Assembly: GCA_051870755.1 (NCBI GenBank)
Contig: JBJECE010000018.1
Coordinates: forward strand, 75,274-139,273
Source of the DNA: W0P28-013 sp051870755
Lineage (GTDB): Bacteria; Bacteroidota; Bacteroidia; Bacteroidales; Paludibacteraceae
Direction of reading: 5' to 3'
Length of the DNA stretch: 64,000 nt
Shown here: positions 34,466 to 43,419 of the stretch, in pieces
Numbering within the stretch: position 1 is the stretch's first letter
Layout: each line of letters begins with the position of its first letter
Program-made: the position numbers and the translations under genes
Notes under the pieces: model-generated
What the model saw: the letters and a program-made list of their open reading frames with translations, nothing else
The model's database searches: none
What the model was told of the DNA's origin: nothing

Positions 34466-34948
34466 ATGAAACATAATAAGAAAGTAAATCATTTAGGCCG
34501 TAAAACGGCACACCGTACGTCGATGTTGGCTAATATGGCGACCTCGCTGATTATGCACAAACGTATAGCGACGACTACGGCCAAGGCTAAAGCATTGAAA
34601 GTTTTTGTTGAACCATTGATTACGAAATCGAAAGAGGACACGACGACATCGCGTCGCGTGGTATTCAGCAAGTTGCGCAACAAAGAGGCTGTAACCGAAT
34701 TGTTCCGCGAGGTTTCGCAGAAGGTGGCTAATCGTCCGGGTGGCTATACGCGTATTTTGCGTACCGGTTTCCGTCAGGGTGATGCTGCCGAGATGTGTAT
34801 CATCGAATTGGTCGATTACAACGAAAATATGTTGAAAGAGACTGCCGCCAAAAAGACGACGCGTACGCGCCGTTCGAAAAAGGCTGCTCCGAAAGCCGAA
34901 GCGCCTGTAGCCGAGACTCCGGCTGCAGAAGAACAAGCGGCGGAATAA
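34466..34948 (+). CDS. rplQ: 50S ribosomal protein L17
   Basis: 160 residues: the L17 core (HNKKVNHLGRKTAHRTSML to about residue 118) plus a C-terminal extension rich in K, A, P and E, common in this phylum and absent from the 127-residue E. coli protein. Last gene of the supercluster; a terminator follows. Confidence 0.97.
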   Translation: MKHNKKVNHLGRKTAHRTSMLANMATSLIMHKRIATTTAKAKALKVFVEPLITKSKEDTTTSRRVVFSKLRNKEAVTELFREVSQKVANRPGGYTRILRTGFRQGDAAEMCIIELVDYNENMLKETAAKKTTRTRRSKKAAPKAEAPVAETPAAEEQAAE

Positions 34949-34984
34949 GTGTCTGATTTGTAATTGATACAAGAGCAAATAAGC

Positions 34985-35020
34985 AAAAGGCGCCGTTTGT
35001 AAAGATGGCGTCTTTTTGTT
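34985..35020 (+). terminator. Terminator at the end of the ribosomal supercluster
   Basis: AAAAGGCGCC at 34985-34994 pairs (one G-T) with GGCGTCTTTT at 35007-35016, followed by more T. It ends the alpha block about 40 bases after rplQ. Confidence 0.85.
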
Positions 35021-35045
35021 TTTTTTTGTGTAGTTTGTTGATGGT

Positions 35046-35342
35046 ATGAAACGGCGTTTTCCTGAGCGGCTTTCGTTGGATTTGCTACGTCGGGCGTTGT
35101 CGGCCGGTAATCCGGCTATGGAACAGCATTTTGCCGAAGTGTCGGTGCTTGAGGCGTGGAGCAAGGTGTTGGGCCCGTTGGCTCGTTACACCGAGCAGTT
35201 GTCGTTTCGCGATGGGACGTTGTATGTGCATGTGGTGTCGGCGACGTTGCGTAACGATTTGTTTTTGCAGCGTTCATCGTTGATGCAGCGTGTGAACGAT
35301 GCGATTGGGCGACGGTTGTTGTTTCGCATCGTGTTTAGATAA
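35046..35342 (+). CDS. DUF721 domain protein (DciA-like)
   Basis: 98 residues. The segment VLEAWSKVLGPLARYTEQL followed by FRDGTLYVHVVSATLRNDL is the DUF721 pattern (W...VG.....T......G.L.V.V....W..EL). Family members include DciA, a loader of the replicative helicase; whether this short member does that is not known. It lies between two terminators, 97 bases after rplQ, with no clear promoter. Confidence 0.75.
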   Translation: MKRRFPERLSLDLLRRALSAGNPAMEQHFAEVSVLEAWSKVLGPLARYTEQLSFRDGTLYVHVVSATLRNDLFLQRSSLMQRVNDAIGRRLLFRIVFR

Positions 35343-35349
35343 AAAAGCG

Positions 35350-35377
35350 ACGAGGCACCTGTGGGCGCCTCGTTTTC
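35350..35377. terminator. Terminator after the DUF721 gene
   Basis: ACGAGGCACC at 35350-35359 pairs with GGCGCCTCGT at 35364-35373 (one mismatch), loop TGTG, then TTTCTTTT. It also faces the convergent PCMD gene that ends at 35398. Confidence 0.8.
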
Positions 35378-35397
35378 TTTTGTTGGTCAGACGCATT

Positions 35398-36351
35398 TTA
35401 GAATACCCATCGGATGTTGTCCACCCAGAGCGCGTTGCCGGGGTAGCCGTAGAACGCAGGATAGCAACCGGCTGTGATCATCAGAATGACGTGCGTGGGT
35501 GTGTCGTTGGCGTTGCCCCAGCCGACTTCTTGAATGGGAACCATTTTACCTTTTTTGTTTTTGGCCTTAAATTGTCCGCCGGCAGGGAATAGTCCCATGT
35601 AGTCTTTGAAAAAAGGCTGTTGCGTGATGTCGCCATAGTGAATGTTGATGCGGTAGTTGTTGTGCCATTCGGGCATGGAGTGTGCAAAGCGTTCGCGTAC
35701 GGTGCCGATGCGTTTGGCGTAGATGTTGCCTTTGTCGTCCTCCCAACGTTTTTGCAGGTAGACATAAACTTCGGGTTCGTCGTGGCCTTCTATCCATTTC
35801 TTTTTGGCGAATCCGGTGGCTTTGAGTACGCGTTGTTCTGGATTGACGCGCATTTTCAGGTCGAGCATCACGGCCTTGGGCTTTTGGGTGAATGGAATGC
35901 CCATGTTGATGGCTGCGTACGGGTCGTTAGCGTCGGTTACAGGTTCGATGTTTTCGCCCAAAAACAGTGTGCCGGCGATGCAGACTTCGAGGTTGATACA
36001 GCCAAGTACTTTGACGGTTTCGATGCGTGTGTCGAGTCGCGCACAGGTGCCATTGCCGCGTCGTTCGGGTTGTGTGGTGTTGGCTCCTTTGTCGATGCCG
36101 GCGGGCGCAGCCCATGCGTTCGATATGCCCCAACATGTGTGGCTAAAGTTGAATGGTGCGTTTTTGCGGAGCGTATCGGTCGGTGCCAAAACGTAGAGCG
36201 TTTTAGTTTGTCCGCCGAGCAGTTTCGATTCCTTGATGTAGCGCACTGCCCAATGTTCCATGTCGCCGAATTTGATGGGGACGATTTTTTCCTGTGCATG
36301 GCAGAGTTGCGCGAGAAATGTGATTATCAGTAGATTGCAGTATTTTTTCAT
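35398..36351 (-). CDS. Secreted PCMD-domain protein
   Basis: 317 residues from the ATG at 36351, chosen because it gives a signal peptide (MKKYCNLLIITFLAQLCHAQ); an upstream in-frame ATG at 36513 would overlap the epimerase gene. The mature part fits the PCMD (putative carbohydrate metabolism domain, PF13201) pattern: W near residue 83, GNGTCARLDT, a CIAGTLFLGE segment, NMGIPFTQKP, a beta-rich middle and the closing GNALWVDNIRWVF. The fold is jellyroll-like and may bind glycans. Sixteen bases after the epimerase gene, so probably cotranscribed. Confidence 0.8.
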   Translation of the reverse strand: MKKYCNLLIITFLAQLCHAQEKIVPIKFGDMEHWAVRYIKESKLLGGQTKTLYVLAPTDTLRKNAPFNFSHTCWGISNAWAAPAGIDKGANTTQPERRGNGTCARLDTRIETVKVLGCINLEVCIAGTLFLGENIEPVTDANDPYAAINMGIPFTQKPKAVMLDLKMRVNPEQRVLKATGFAKKKWIEGHDEPEVYVYLQKRWEDDKGNIYAKRIGTVRERFAHSMPEWHNNYRINIHYGDITQQPFFKDYMGLFPAGGQFKAKNKKGKMVPIQEVGWGNANDTPTHVILMITAGCYPAFYGYPGNALWVDNIRWVF

Positions 36352-36367
36352 GTTGGTGTTGTTATGC

Positions 36368-37891
36368 TTATTTTTCCCATCCGTCGAAAATGTGAAAATC
36401 GTAAGTGTTATTTTCGTCGGCATCGTGTAGCGGTGTCCAAAGTTGGGCGAAGAACGGATTTTGTTTGGCGATTTTGTCCCATTGCCACGGGCGCGGATTG
36501 GGTTCGTCGGCATAAGGGTATGGGAAACATTCGGGGCACCAATGTCCGCCGAGCAACACGAGGCGCGGCGATGCTTTGAATGTGTGTCCTTCGGCGCATT
36601 GCCATTCGAGTTGCGTGTCCCAGTCGCCTTTTGTCATGGCTTGGCTCAAACATTTGCCACCGCGAAATTCGGCTGCGCGTTGCATGTCGTCGAGCGTAAA
36701 TTCGCTCATCGGCTTTTGTTCGTCGTAGCCGTGGTCGAGCAGTACGGCCTGCTCCGATGGGTGTGTCAGGTTGGTGTGTCGCCAATCGGGGATGGCGCGA
36801 TATTTTTCCAAACTGCCGTAGTAGGCGTTGATGCGTGCCATTTTGTTGTGGCGAATCCACCATTGTGTGCCGTGCTCTTTGCTGTATGCCATGGCGCGCA
36901 TGGCCAATTTGACGATATGCGGAAAGAGTTTGGCTATTTTGGTAGCTCCGGCAAATTTGATGGCGGTTGGCAGCGAGTCGGCTTTGGCCATTTGTGCGAA
37001 ATAGTCTTTGATTGGAACGTTTGCACGGAAATGGAGGTATTTTTCGAGTTCGTCGCCGTCGAGGTACCACATGCCGTGGAAATTGCGCGTGGTGAACCAT
37101 TTTGCTTCGAAAATTTGTTCGGGACGCGGGCAGCCGATGGCGTCGAGCAGGAGACACTCAAATTCGTAGTTCGAGATGCGGTATTCGGCGCCGCTGCCGA
37201 TGTTGTAGTAGCGGTTCCAAAATTCGGCAGGAACGTCGTCGCGACAGACACGTTCGAGCAGGCGCCCGCTATCTTCGACCGTAGCCCATTCGAGTACGCC
37301 GCGAATCGGCACATGGAACATGATGGGATCGTAGTTTTTCAGAATGGCGGGATAGAGAATGCCCGATTGGCGCAGGCTAACCCACGCTTTGATGCCCGAG
37401 TCGGTGATGATGCGCTCGGCCATGGCTTTTGTGAGTCCGTAGTGGTCGTAGGCCGATACGCAGATGGGGTCGCCGGCGCGTCCCCAATGCAGCGGTTCGC
37501 GGCGGTCGCCCATTTGGGCCACCGACCCGATGTAAACTACTTTCGGTTGTTTGTCGCCTTGGGCTAACACGGCGTTTTTGATGTTTTCGGCGGCACCGAG
37601 ATTGACTTTGCGTGTGGCCGTTGGGCAGTAGTCGGCTTGTGGCGACACCATTCCGCCAACGTGTAATACGATGTCGCTGCCGGTTACACCGCGCAGCACG
37701 TCGTCAAATTTACTTAAATCGCCCCAAATAATGTCGATTTTGCCGGCTAAGGGTGCTAATTTTTCCTTGTTTTTGGTGCTTGGTCGGGCAAGTATGCGAA
37801 TGTTGTAACGCTCGGGAAACTTCATCAATTCCTGCAAACCTGCCCAGCCCATGGTGCCGGTGGCACCGGTCAGAAATACGGTTGTTTTCAT
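36368..37891 (-). CDS. NAD-dependent epimerase/dehydratase with zinc-ribbon-like C-terminus
   Basis: 507 residues. An extended SDR Rossmann domain occupies about residues 1-300: TGATGTMGWAG nucleotide-binding loop at 8-18, DIVLHVGG, and a YGLTK (YxxxK) active-site pair near 154-158. The C-terminal 200 residues are unusual for an epimerase: near residues 420-465 there is WQCAEGHTFKASPR, then HWCPECF, which resembles a CxxGH...CPxC zinc ribbon. The substrate is unknown. It is followed by the PCMD gene. A -7 element lies 26 bases upstream. Confidence 0.85.
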   Translation of the reverse strand: MKTTVFLTGATGTMGWAGLQELMKFPERYNIRILARPSTKNKEKLAPLAGKIDIIWGDLSKFDDVLRGVTGSDIVLHVGGMVSPQADYCPTATRKVNLGAAENIKNAVLAQGDKQPKVVYIGSVAQMGDRREPLHWGRAGDPICVSAYDHYGLTKAMAERIITDSGIKAWVSLRQSGILYPAILKNYDPIMFHVPIRGVLEWATVEDSGRLLERVCRDDVPAEFWNRYYNIGSGAEYRISNYEFECLLLDAIGCPRPEQIFEAKWFTTRNFHGMWYLDGDELEKYLHFRANVPIKDYFAQMAKADSLPTAIKFAGATKIAKLFPHIVKLAMRAMAYSKEHGTQWWIRHNKMARINAYYGSLEKYRAIPDWRHTNLTHPSEQAVLLDHGYDEQKPMSEFTLDDMQRAAEFRGGKCLSQAMTKGDWDTQLEWQCAEGHTFKASPRLVLLGGHWCPECFPYPYADEPNPRPWQWDKIAKQNPFFAQLWTPLHDADENNTYDFHIFDGWEK

Positions 37892-37916
37892 ACAATATCG
37901 TTAAGAAAATCGGCTA

Positions 37917-37924
37917 CAAAGTTA
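37917..37924 (-). promoter_or_regulatory. Probable -7 element of the epimerase-PCMD pair
   Basis: Reads TAACTTTG on the minus strand, 26 bases before the ATG at 37891. The surrounding text closely resembles that at 11918 (GGCT-CAAAGTTACATAAA on the plus strand). No clear -33 box. Confidence 0.5.
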
Positions 37925-37973
37925 CATAAATTTTTAGAAATGGGCGAATTTGCTGTCGAAGAGCGTTAAAAAT

Positions 37974-38005
37974 GTTGGTCAGACGGATAAAAAATCGTAC
38001 CTTTG
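37974..38005 (+). promoter_or_regulatory. Promoter of tyrS
   Basis: GTTG at 37974-37977, 20-base spacer, TACCTTTG at 37998-38005. It lies inside the longer in-frame extension of tyrS, which argues for the ATG at 38032 as the real start. Confidence 0.7.
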
Positions 38006-38031
38006 CACGGCAAAAAAACACAAGACACACG

Positions 38032-39336
38032 ATGAACACAAATTTTATCGAAGAATTGAAATGGCGTGGTATGTTGGCGCAGATGATGCCCGGAACGGAG
38101 GAATTGTTGGCAAAAGAGATGGTTACGGCCTATCTCGGCACCGACCCCACAGCCGATAGTCTGCACATCGGACATTTGTGCGGCATAATGATGTTGCGGC
38201 ATTTTCAACGTTGCGGCCACAAACCGATTATTTTGGTAGGCGGCGCCACGGGCATGATAGGCGACCCGTCGGGCAAAAGTCAGGAACGCAATCTGCTGAA
38301 TGCCGAAACGCTGTATCACAATCAGGAGTGCATCAAAGCGCAAGTGGCGCGATTTCTTGATTTCGATCCTGCGTTGCCGAATGCAGCCGAAATGGTCAAC
38401 AACTACGATTGGATGAAAGATTTCACATTCCTTGATTTCGCGCGCGAGGTGGGCAAACACATCACCGTCAATTACATGATGGCCAAAGACAGCGTGCAGA
38501 AACGCTTGAACGGCGAGGCACGCGATGGTTTGTCGTTCACCGAATTTACCTATCAACTGCTGCAGGGGTACGACTTTTTGCATCTCTATCGCACAAAAAA
38601 CTGCAAACTGCAACTTGGAGGCAACGACCAATGGGGCAACATCACCACCGGCACCGAACTGATTCGTCGTACGTTGGGCGCCGACTGCGAAGCCTTTGCC
38701 TTGACCTGCCCGCTCATCACCAAAGCCGATGGCAAAAAATTCGGCAAAACCGAAAGCGGCAACATCTGGCTCGACCCGAATCGCACATCGCCCTATCAAT
38801 TCTACCAATTCTGGCTCAATGTGAGCGACGATGATGCCGAGAAATACATCAAAATATTCACGAACATCACGCAGGAGGAGTGCACGCAGTTGGTGGACGA
38901 ACACCGCCAAGCACCGCATTTGCGCTTGTTGCAACGTCGTTTGGCACAAGACGTTACGATACTTGTGCATGGCGAAGCCAATTATCAGGCTGCCGTCGAA
39001 GCATCGAACATCCTGTTTGGCAACGCTACGGCTGAAACTCTGCACAAAATCGACGAAACGACCCTTTTGCAGGTGTTCGAAGGCGTGCCGCAATTCGAAA
39101 TTTCGCGCGCAGAACTTGAAACCGGCATCCGTCCGCTCAATTTGCTGGCCGAAAAAACGCAGATTTTTGCTTCGAAAGGCGAAGCCCGAAAAATGATGCA
39201 GGCCAACGGATTCAGCATGAACAAAGAGAAACTGACCGACACCGAAACACCCATCACGGCATCGGCGTTGCTCAACGATAAATACATATTGTTTCAAAAA
39301 GGCAAAAAAAATTACTATTTGGTAGTGGCTAAATAA
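38032..39336 (+). CDS. tyrS: Tyrosyl-tRNA synthetase
   Basis: 434 residues from the ATG at 38032 (MNTNFIEELKWRGML). Class I synthetase: HIGH-type motif DSLHIGHLCG near residue 43, KMSKS-type motif KKFGKTESG near residue 240, and a C-terminal S4-like RNA-binding domain with EARKMMQANGFSMNKEKL. An in-frame extension to 37972 is rejected because a promoter lies within it. A terminator follows. Confidence 0.97.
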   Translation: MNTNFIEELKWRGMLAQMMPGTEELLAKEMVTAYLGTDPTADSLHIGHLCGIMMLRHFQRCGHKPIILVGGATGMIGDPSGKSQERNLLNAETLYHNQECIKAQVARFLDFDPALPNAAEMVNNYDWMKDFTFLDFAREVGKHITVNYMMAKDSVQKRLNGEARDGLSFTEFTYQLLQGYDFLHLYRTKNCKLQLGGNDQWGNITTGTELIRRTLGADCEAFALTCPLITKADGKKFGKTESGNIWLDPNRTSPYQFYQFWLNVSDDDAEKYIKIFTNITQEECTQLVDEHRQAPHLRLLQRRLAQDVTILVHGEANYQAAVEASNILFGNATAETLHKIDETTLLQVFEGVPQFEISRAELETGIRPLNLLAEKTQIFASKGEARKMMQANGFSMNKEKLTDTETPITASALLNDKYILFQKGKKNYYLVVAK

Positions 39337-39369
39337 AAACAATGCCCGTCGGACAACGACCGTACTTTG

Positions 39370-39398
39370 CGCCACATACGTTTGTGTGTGGCGTTTTT
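39370..39398 (+). terminator. Terminator after tyrS
   Basis: CGCCACATAC at 39370-39379, loop GTTT, GTGTGTGGCG at 39384-39393 (one T-G pair), then TTTTT. Confidence 0.85.
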
Positions 39399-39407
39399 GG
39401 TATTTTG

Positions 39408-39439
39408 CTTGCACGATTGGCAAAAAAAATATATCTTTG
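39408..39439 (+). promoter_or_regulatory. Promoter of the U32-acetyltransferase-ComM set
   Basis: CTTG at 39408-39411, 20-base spacer, TATCTTTG at 39432-39439, 32 bases before the ATG at 39472. Confidence 0.65.
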
Positions 39440-39471
39440 CAAATTGGAGTGCAACCAAATTACTTCTGTCA

Positions 39472-40725
39472 ATGCAACGCAGCGATTTTGAAATAATGGC
39501 GCCTGTCGGCTCGTGGGAGAGTTTGACTACGGCCATTGCCGCCGGCGCCGATTCGGTCTATTTCGGCATCGAAAAATTGAATATGCGCAGTCGGTCGTCG
39601 GCCAATTTTACGACTGACGATTTGCGCGAAATCGTGCGCATTTGCAACGAACATGGCGTCAAGTCGTATCTGACCGTCAATACGGTGATTTACGACGACG
39701 ATATGGCGCTGATGCACGAGATTGTCGATACAGCGAAATGTGTCGGCGTGTCGGCCATCATCGCTTGCGACGTGGCTGTGATGCAGTACGCCAACAGCAT
39801 CGGCGTAGAGGTGCACTTGTCCACGCAACTGAACATATCGAATGTCGAAGCGCTGAAGTTTTATGCGCAATTTGCCGATGTGGCGGTGTTGGCGCGCGAA
39901 CTCAATTTGAAGCAGGTGGCTGAAATTTATCACCATATTTGCGAAGATGGTATTCTCGGACGAAGTGGTAGGCCTATTCGCATCGAAATGTTTTGCCATG
40001 GCGCTTTGTGCATGGCCATTTCCGGCAAATGCTATTTGAGTCTGCACGAATTTAACGTGTCGGCTAATCGGGGAGCGTGTATGCAGGTGTGCCGGCGCGG
40101 TTACACGGTGCGCGACAAAGATTCCAACATTGCCCTCGATATTGATAAGGAGTACATTATGTCGCCAAAGGATTTGAAAACCATTCATTTCCTGAACAAA
40201 ATGATCGATGCCGGCGTGCGCGTGTTCAAAATCGAAGGACGTGCGCGTGGCGCCGAATATGTGAGTACCGTCGTGTCGTGCTATCGCGAGGCGGTCGATA
40301 GTTATTTGGGCGGCACTTTCACGGCCGATAAAATTGCCGCGTGGGACGAACGTTTGGCGCGCGTGTTCAATCGCGGTTTTTGGAATGGCTATTATTTGGG
40401 GCAGCGGCTCGGCGAATGGAGCCATGTGTACGGCTCGCAGGCTACCCGTCGCAAAGTGTATGTGGGCAAATGCACCAACTATTTTGCAAAAATCGGCGTT
40501 GCCGAATTTGTGGTCGAGGCGCAACCGCTGGCTGTCGGCGACGAATTTTTGATAATTGGTGCCACCACAGGTGCGTACGAAGGCACAGCGCATGAATTGC
40601 GTGTCGATCTGAAAGCGGTTGACCGTGCGCAAAAAGGCGAGTTTTTCTCGCTGAAAACCGATGTGCCGATTCGTCGCAACGACAAATTGTACAAAATGGA
40701 AATTATCGACAAACAAATACTCTGA
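39472..40725 (+). CDS. U32 peptidase-family protein (tRNA/rRNA hydroxylation type)
   Basis: 417 residues from the ATG at 39472. The U32 family includes TrhP and RlhA, which hydroxylate tRNA or 23S rRNA and carry four conserved cysteines. Here these are the cysteines in FCHGALCM, SGKCYLS and ACMQVCRRGY (about residues 178-205). APVGSWESLTTAIAAGADSVYFG at the start is the family's TIM-barrel entry. The peptidase label is historical; RNA modification is the likelier job but the exact target is not decided. Its stop overlaps the next ATG (TGATG). Confidence 0.85.
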   Translation: MQRSDFEIMAPVGSWESLTTAIAAGADSVYFGIEKLNMRSRSSANFTTDDLREIVRICNEHGVKSYLTVNTVIYDDDMALMHEIVDTAKCVGVSAIIACDVAVMQYANSIGVEVHLSTQLNISNVEALKFYAQFADVAVLARELNLKQVAEIYHHICEDGILGRSGRPIRIEMFCHGALCMAISGKCYLSLHEFNVSANRGACMQVCRRGYTVRDKDSNIALDIDKEYIMSPKDLKTIHFLNKMIDAGVRVFKIEGRARGAEYVSTVVSCYREAVDSYLGGTFTADKIAAWDERLARVFNRGFWNGYYLGQRLGEWSHVYGSQATRRKVYVGKCTNYFAKIGVAEFVVEAQPLAVGDEFLIIGATTGAYEGTAHELRVDLKAVDRAQKGEFFSLKTDVPIRRNDKLYKMEIIDKQIL

Positions 40726-41285
40726 TGACAAACGAAGAAAAAATGTTGGCCGGTTTGCCGCATGACGCACTCGATCCGCTTTTGCTCGACAAGTTGGCTG
40801 TTACAAAGGATTTGATTTGGGAATACAACCAACTTCGGCCGTCGGACAAGGAGGCGCGCAATGCACTGATTCGAAAAATAATCGGCAAAACAGGTAATAC
40901 ATTTACATTTATGCAACCGTTTTATTGCGACTATGGCAGCCATATCGAAGTTGGCGATTGCTTTTTTGCCAACTACAATTTTGTCGTGCTCGACGAGGCC
41001 AAAGTAACTATCGGGCATCATTGCTTTATCGCACCGAATGTGAGTATTTATACGGTCGGTCATCCTACCGATCCTGTGGCGCGGAATCAGTATGTCGAAA
41101 TAGCCAAACCGGTAACCATCGGCGATAATGTATGGATTGGTGGCAGTGTTACGATTTTGCCCGGCGTAACCATTGGTAATAACGTAACCATCGGTGCGGG
41201 CAGTGTAGTCGTTAAAGATATTCCTGATAACTGTGTCGCGGTAGGCTATCCGTGTAAACCGATAACTTTTTTGACACCCAAATAA
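40725..41285 (+). CDS. Maltose/galactoside O-acetyltransferase-type hexapeptide protein
   Basis: 186 residues. The N-terminal Mac domain (EEKMLAGLPHDALDPLL) and the left-handed beta-helix with hexapeptide repeats (VTIGDNVWIGGSVTILPG, VTIGNNVTIGAGSVV) place it in the LacA/Maa acetyltransferase family; the His of IYTVGHP is the catalytic candidate. Uses acetyl-CoA to acetylate a sugar; the acceptor is unknown. Translationally coupled to the U32 gene. Confidence 0.9.
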   Translation: MTNEEKMLAGLPHDALDPLLLDKLAVTKDLIWEYNQLRPSDKEARNALIRKIIGKTGNTFTFMQPFYCDYGSHIEVGDCFFANYNFVVLDEAKVTIGHHCFIAPNVSIYTVGHPTDPVARNQYVEIAKPVTIGDNVWIGGSVTILPGVTIGNNVTIGAGSVVVKDIPDNCVAVGYPCKPITFLTPK

Positions 41286-41294
41286 CGCAACATT

Positions 41295-42833
41295 ATGCTG
41301 GTAAAAACATTCGGCGCTGCCGTGCAAGGCATCAATGCCATTTTGGTAACGATAGAAGTCAATATTTCGCAAGGCATCAAATTTTTCCTTGTCGGGCTGC
41401 CCGACAATGCCGTCAAAGAGAGCCACGAACGCATCATGTCGGCGTTGCAATACAATCGGATTCCGATTCCGCGCAAACAGGTGGTCATCAATATGGCGCC
41501 GGCCGACATTCGCAAGGAAGGCGCTGCCTACGATTTGCCTTTGGCCATCGGCATGTTGGCTGCGTCGGGTGTCGTGGCTGCCGACGATATTGAACACTAT
41601 GTCATTATGGGCGAACTCTCGCTCGATGGCACTCTGAAACCGATAAAAGGCGTGCTGCCGATTGCGATTTTGGCGCGCGAAAACGGCTTCAAAGGTTTTA
41701 TTGTGCCGAAAGAAAATGCGCGCGAAGCCGCTGTCGTCAACGACTTGGATGTGCTTGGCGTTGATAATATTACCGAAGTGGTCGATTTTTTCAATCACAA
41801 AACAACTTTGGAACCGACCGTTGTCAATACGCGCGACGAATTTTATGCACATGCGGCCACATTCGAACTCGACTTCGCTGACGTGAAAGGTCAGGAGAAT
41901 GTGAAACGCGCCATCGAAGTGGCTGCTGCCGGCGGACACAATATTATAATGGTAGGCCCGCCGGGCGCCGGCAAGTCGATGATGGCCAAACGCATTCCAA
42001 CCATTCTGCCGCCGCTGACGCTGCACGAAGCGCTCGAAACGACCAAAATTCACTCCGTAGCCGGCAAAATCGACAGCAAAACATCGCTCATGGCACAACG
42101 CCCGTTCCGCAATCCGCATCACACCATATCCGATGTGGCGCTGGTGGGCGGTGGCACCTATCCGCAGCCGGGCGAAATTTCGTTGGCACACAATGGCGTG
42201 TTGTTTCTCGACGAATTGCCCGAATTTAAGCGTCAGGTGCTGGAGGTGATGCGCCAGCCGCTCGAAGACCGCAAAATCTGTATCTCGCGTGCCAAATTCG
42301 CTGTGGAATATCCGGCAAGTTTTATGCTGGTGGCCGCCATGAATCCGTGTCCGTGCGGATACTACAATCACCCGAATCGCGATTGCGTCTGCTCGCCGGG
42401 TATGATTCAAAAATATCTGAGCCGCATCAGTGGGCCGCTGCTCGACCGCATCGACATGCACATCGAAATAGTGCCGGTACCGTTCGACAAACTCTCCGAA
42501 ATGGCGCCGGCCGAGCCGAGTGCCGTCATTCGCGAACGTGTCATCGCAGCGCGACGCATTCAGGCAGCGCGTTTCTGCAACGACGAAGGTGTCTATTGCA
42601 ACGCACAAATGTCGTCGAAGATGCTACGTAAATATTGTGCCGTTGACGATGCCGGTCAGCAACTCTTGAAAGCTGCCATGGCGCGCATGAATCTTTCGGC
42701 ACGCGCCTACGACCGCATACTGAAAGTGGCGCGCACCATCGCCGATTTGGCCGGCAGCGAACAAGTTCAGACCGAACATTTGGCCGAGGCCATCAATTAT
42801 CGCAATCTCGACAAAGAAGGTTGGGCGGGCTGA
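41295..42833 (+). CDS. comM: YifB/ComM family Mg-chelatase-like AAA+ ATPase
   Basis: 512 residues. An N-terminal ChlI-like domain (KTFGAAVQGINAILVTIEV) is followed by the AAA+ core with Walker A GPPGAGKSMMAKRIP (about 220-234) and Walker B NGVLFLDELPEF, then the CPCGYYNHPNRDCVC cysteine loop and a C-terminal helical domain. ComM is a branch-migration helicase that helps integrate DNA during natural transformation in some bacteria; that role is not shown for this lineage. Nine bases after the acetyltransferase. Confidence 0.92.
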   Translation: MLVKTFGAAVQGINAILVTIEVNISQGIKFFLVGLPDNAVKESHERIMSALQYNRIPIPRKQVVINMAPADIRKEGAAYDLPLAIGMLAASGVVAADDIEHYVIMGELSLDGTLKPIKGVLPIAILARENGFKGFIVPKENAREAAVVNDLDVLGVDNITEVVDFFNHKTTLEPTVVNTRDEFYAHAATFELDFADVKGQENVKRAIEVAAAGGHNIIMVGPPGAGKSMMAKRIPTILPPLTLHEALETTKIHSVAGKIDSKTSLMAQRPFRNPHHTISDVALVGGGTYPQPGEISLAHNGVLFLDELPEFKRQVLEVMRQPLEDRKICISRAKFAVEYPASFMLVAAMNPCPCGYYNHPNRDCVCSPGMIQKYLSRISGPLLDRIDMHIEIVPVPFDKLSEMAPAEPSAVIRERVIAARRIQAARFCNDEGVYCNAQMSSKMLRKYCAVDDAGQQLLKAAMARMNLSARAYDRILKVARTIADLAGSEQVQTEHLAEAINYRNLDKEGWAG

Positions 42834-42869
42834 TAACTTTTGTAAATCACACAAAAACACAATATAGAT

Positions 42870-43280
42870 ATGGAATTTGAAGATATTATTTATGTGTTGG
42901 TGGTCTTGGTGGCTGTTGGCGCCGGCATTCTCAAACGGATAAATAATTCGTTTGCCAAAGCGGCCAAACAGCGTCCCGCACAGCCGAAACCGATGGAAGA
43001 ACCGGCCGACAAATGGGAGCAACCTTTGCAACAAATGGCTACCGAGTCGTTCCCGGAAGTGAAGTTCGTTTCTACCGAAACGCCGGCCGATGCAGCGGCC
43101 ACTGTCGTTGAACAACCCATTGTCAATCAGCATTCTATGTCCGAATCCGAACGCCCGCATTCATCGGTTGCAACCGAACCGCTCGCCGACGAAGTGCTGC
43201 CGCCGCTGATTGATTTTACCGATATGGACGAGGTGAAAAAAGCAGTCGTGGCGCACGAAATTTTACAACGAAAATATTAA
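42870..43280 (+). CDS. Small single-pass membrane protein, hypothetical
   Basis: 136 residues: one N-terminal membrane helix (IIYVLVVLVAVGAGIL), a basic stretch, a long P-, E- and A-rich low-complexity middle and a conserved-looking end, MDEVKKAVVAHEILQRKY. Other Bacteroidota carry small proteins of the same layout; no function is known. It follows comM by 36 bases and precedes the greA promoter. Confidence 0.7.
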   Translation: MEFEDIIYVLVVLVAVGAGILKRINNSFAKAAKQRPAQPKPMEEPADKWEQPLQQMATESFPEVKFVSTETPADAAATVVEQPIVNQHSMSESERPHSSVATEPLADEVLPPLIDFTDMDEVKKAVVAHEILQRKY

Positions 43281-43316
43281 AAACGACATCGAAGTACGTT
43301 TTTTTTTGCGAAAAAA

Positions 43317-43348
43317 TTTGGTGCAATCGACAAAAAGTTGTACCTTTG
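43317..43348 (+). promoter_or_regulatory. Promoter of greA
   Basis: TTTG at 43317-43320, 20-base spacer, TACCTTTG at 43341-43348: a perfect consensus match. The 72-base leader contains a small hairpin, GGGTTCCAACGACTGTTGGGATTC. Confidence 0.8.
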
Positions 43349-43419
43349 CATCAACATACGGAAGGGTTCCAACGACTGTTGGGATTCTTTTGTTTTACAC
43401 TATATAAAAAGTTAAAATT

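Noticed and set aside
37972..38031. N-terminal extension of tyrS
   Set aside because: It would overlap the tyrS promoter and adds 20 residues not typical of the family.
37966..39423. 485-codon minus-strand open frame
   Set aside because: Antisense to tyrS; no recognisable protein family.
40479..42608. 709-codon minus-strand open frame
   Set aside because: Antisense to the acetyltransferase and comM genes, both clearly real.
43280..43305. Possible terminator between the small membrane protein gene and the greA promoter
   Set aside because: Only six pairs (AAAACG/CGTTTT) with a long unpaired middle; too weak to call.
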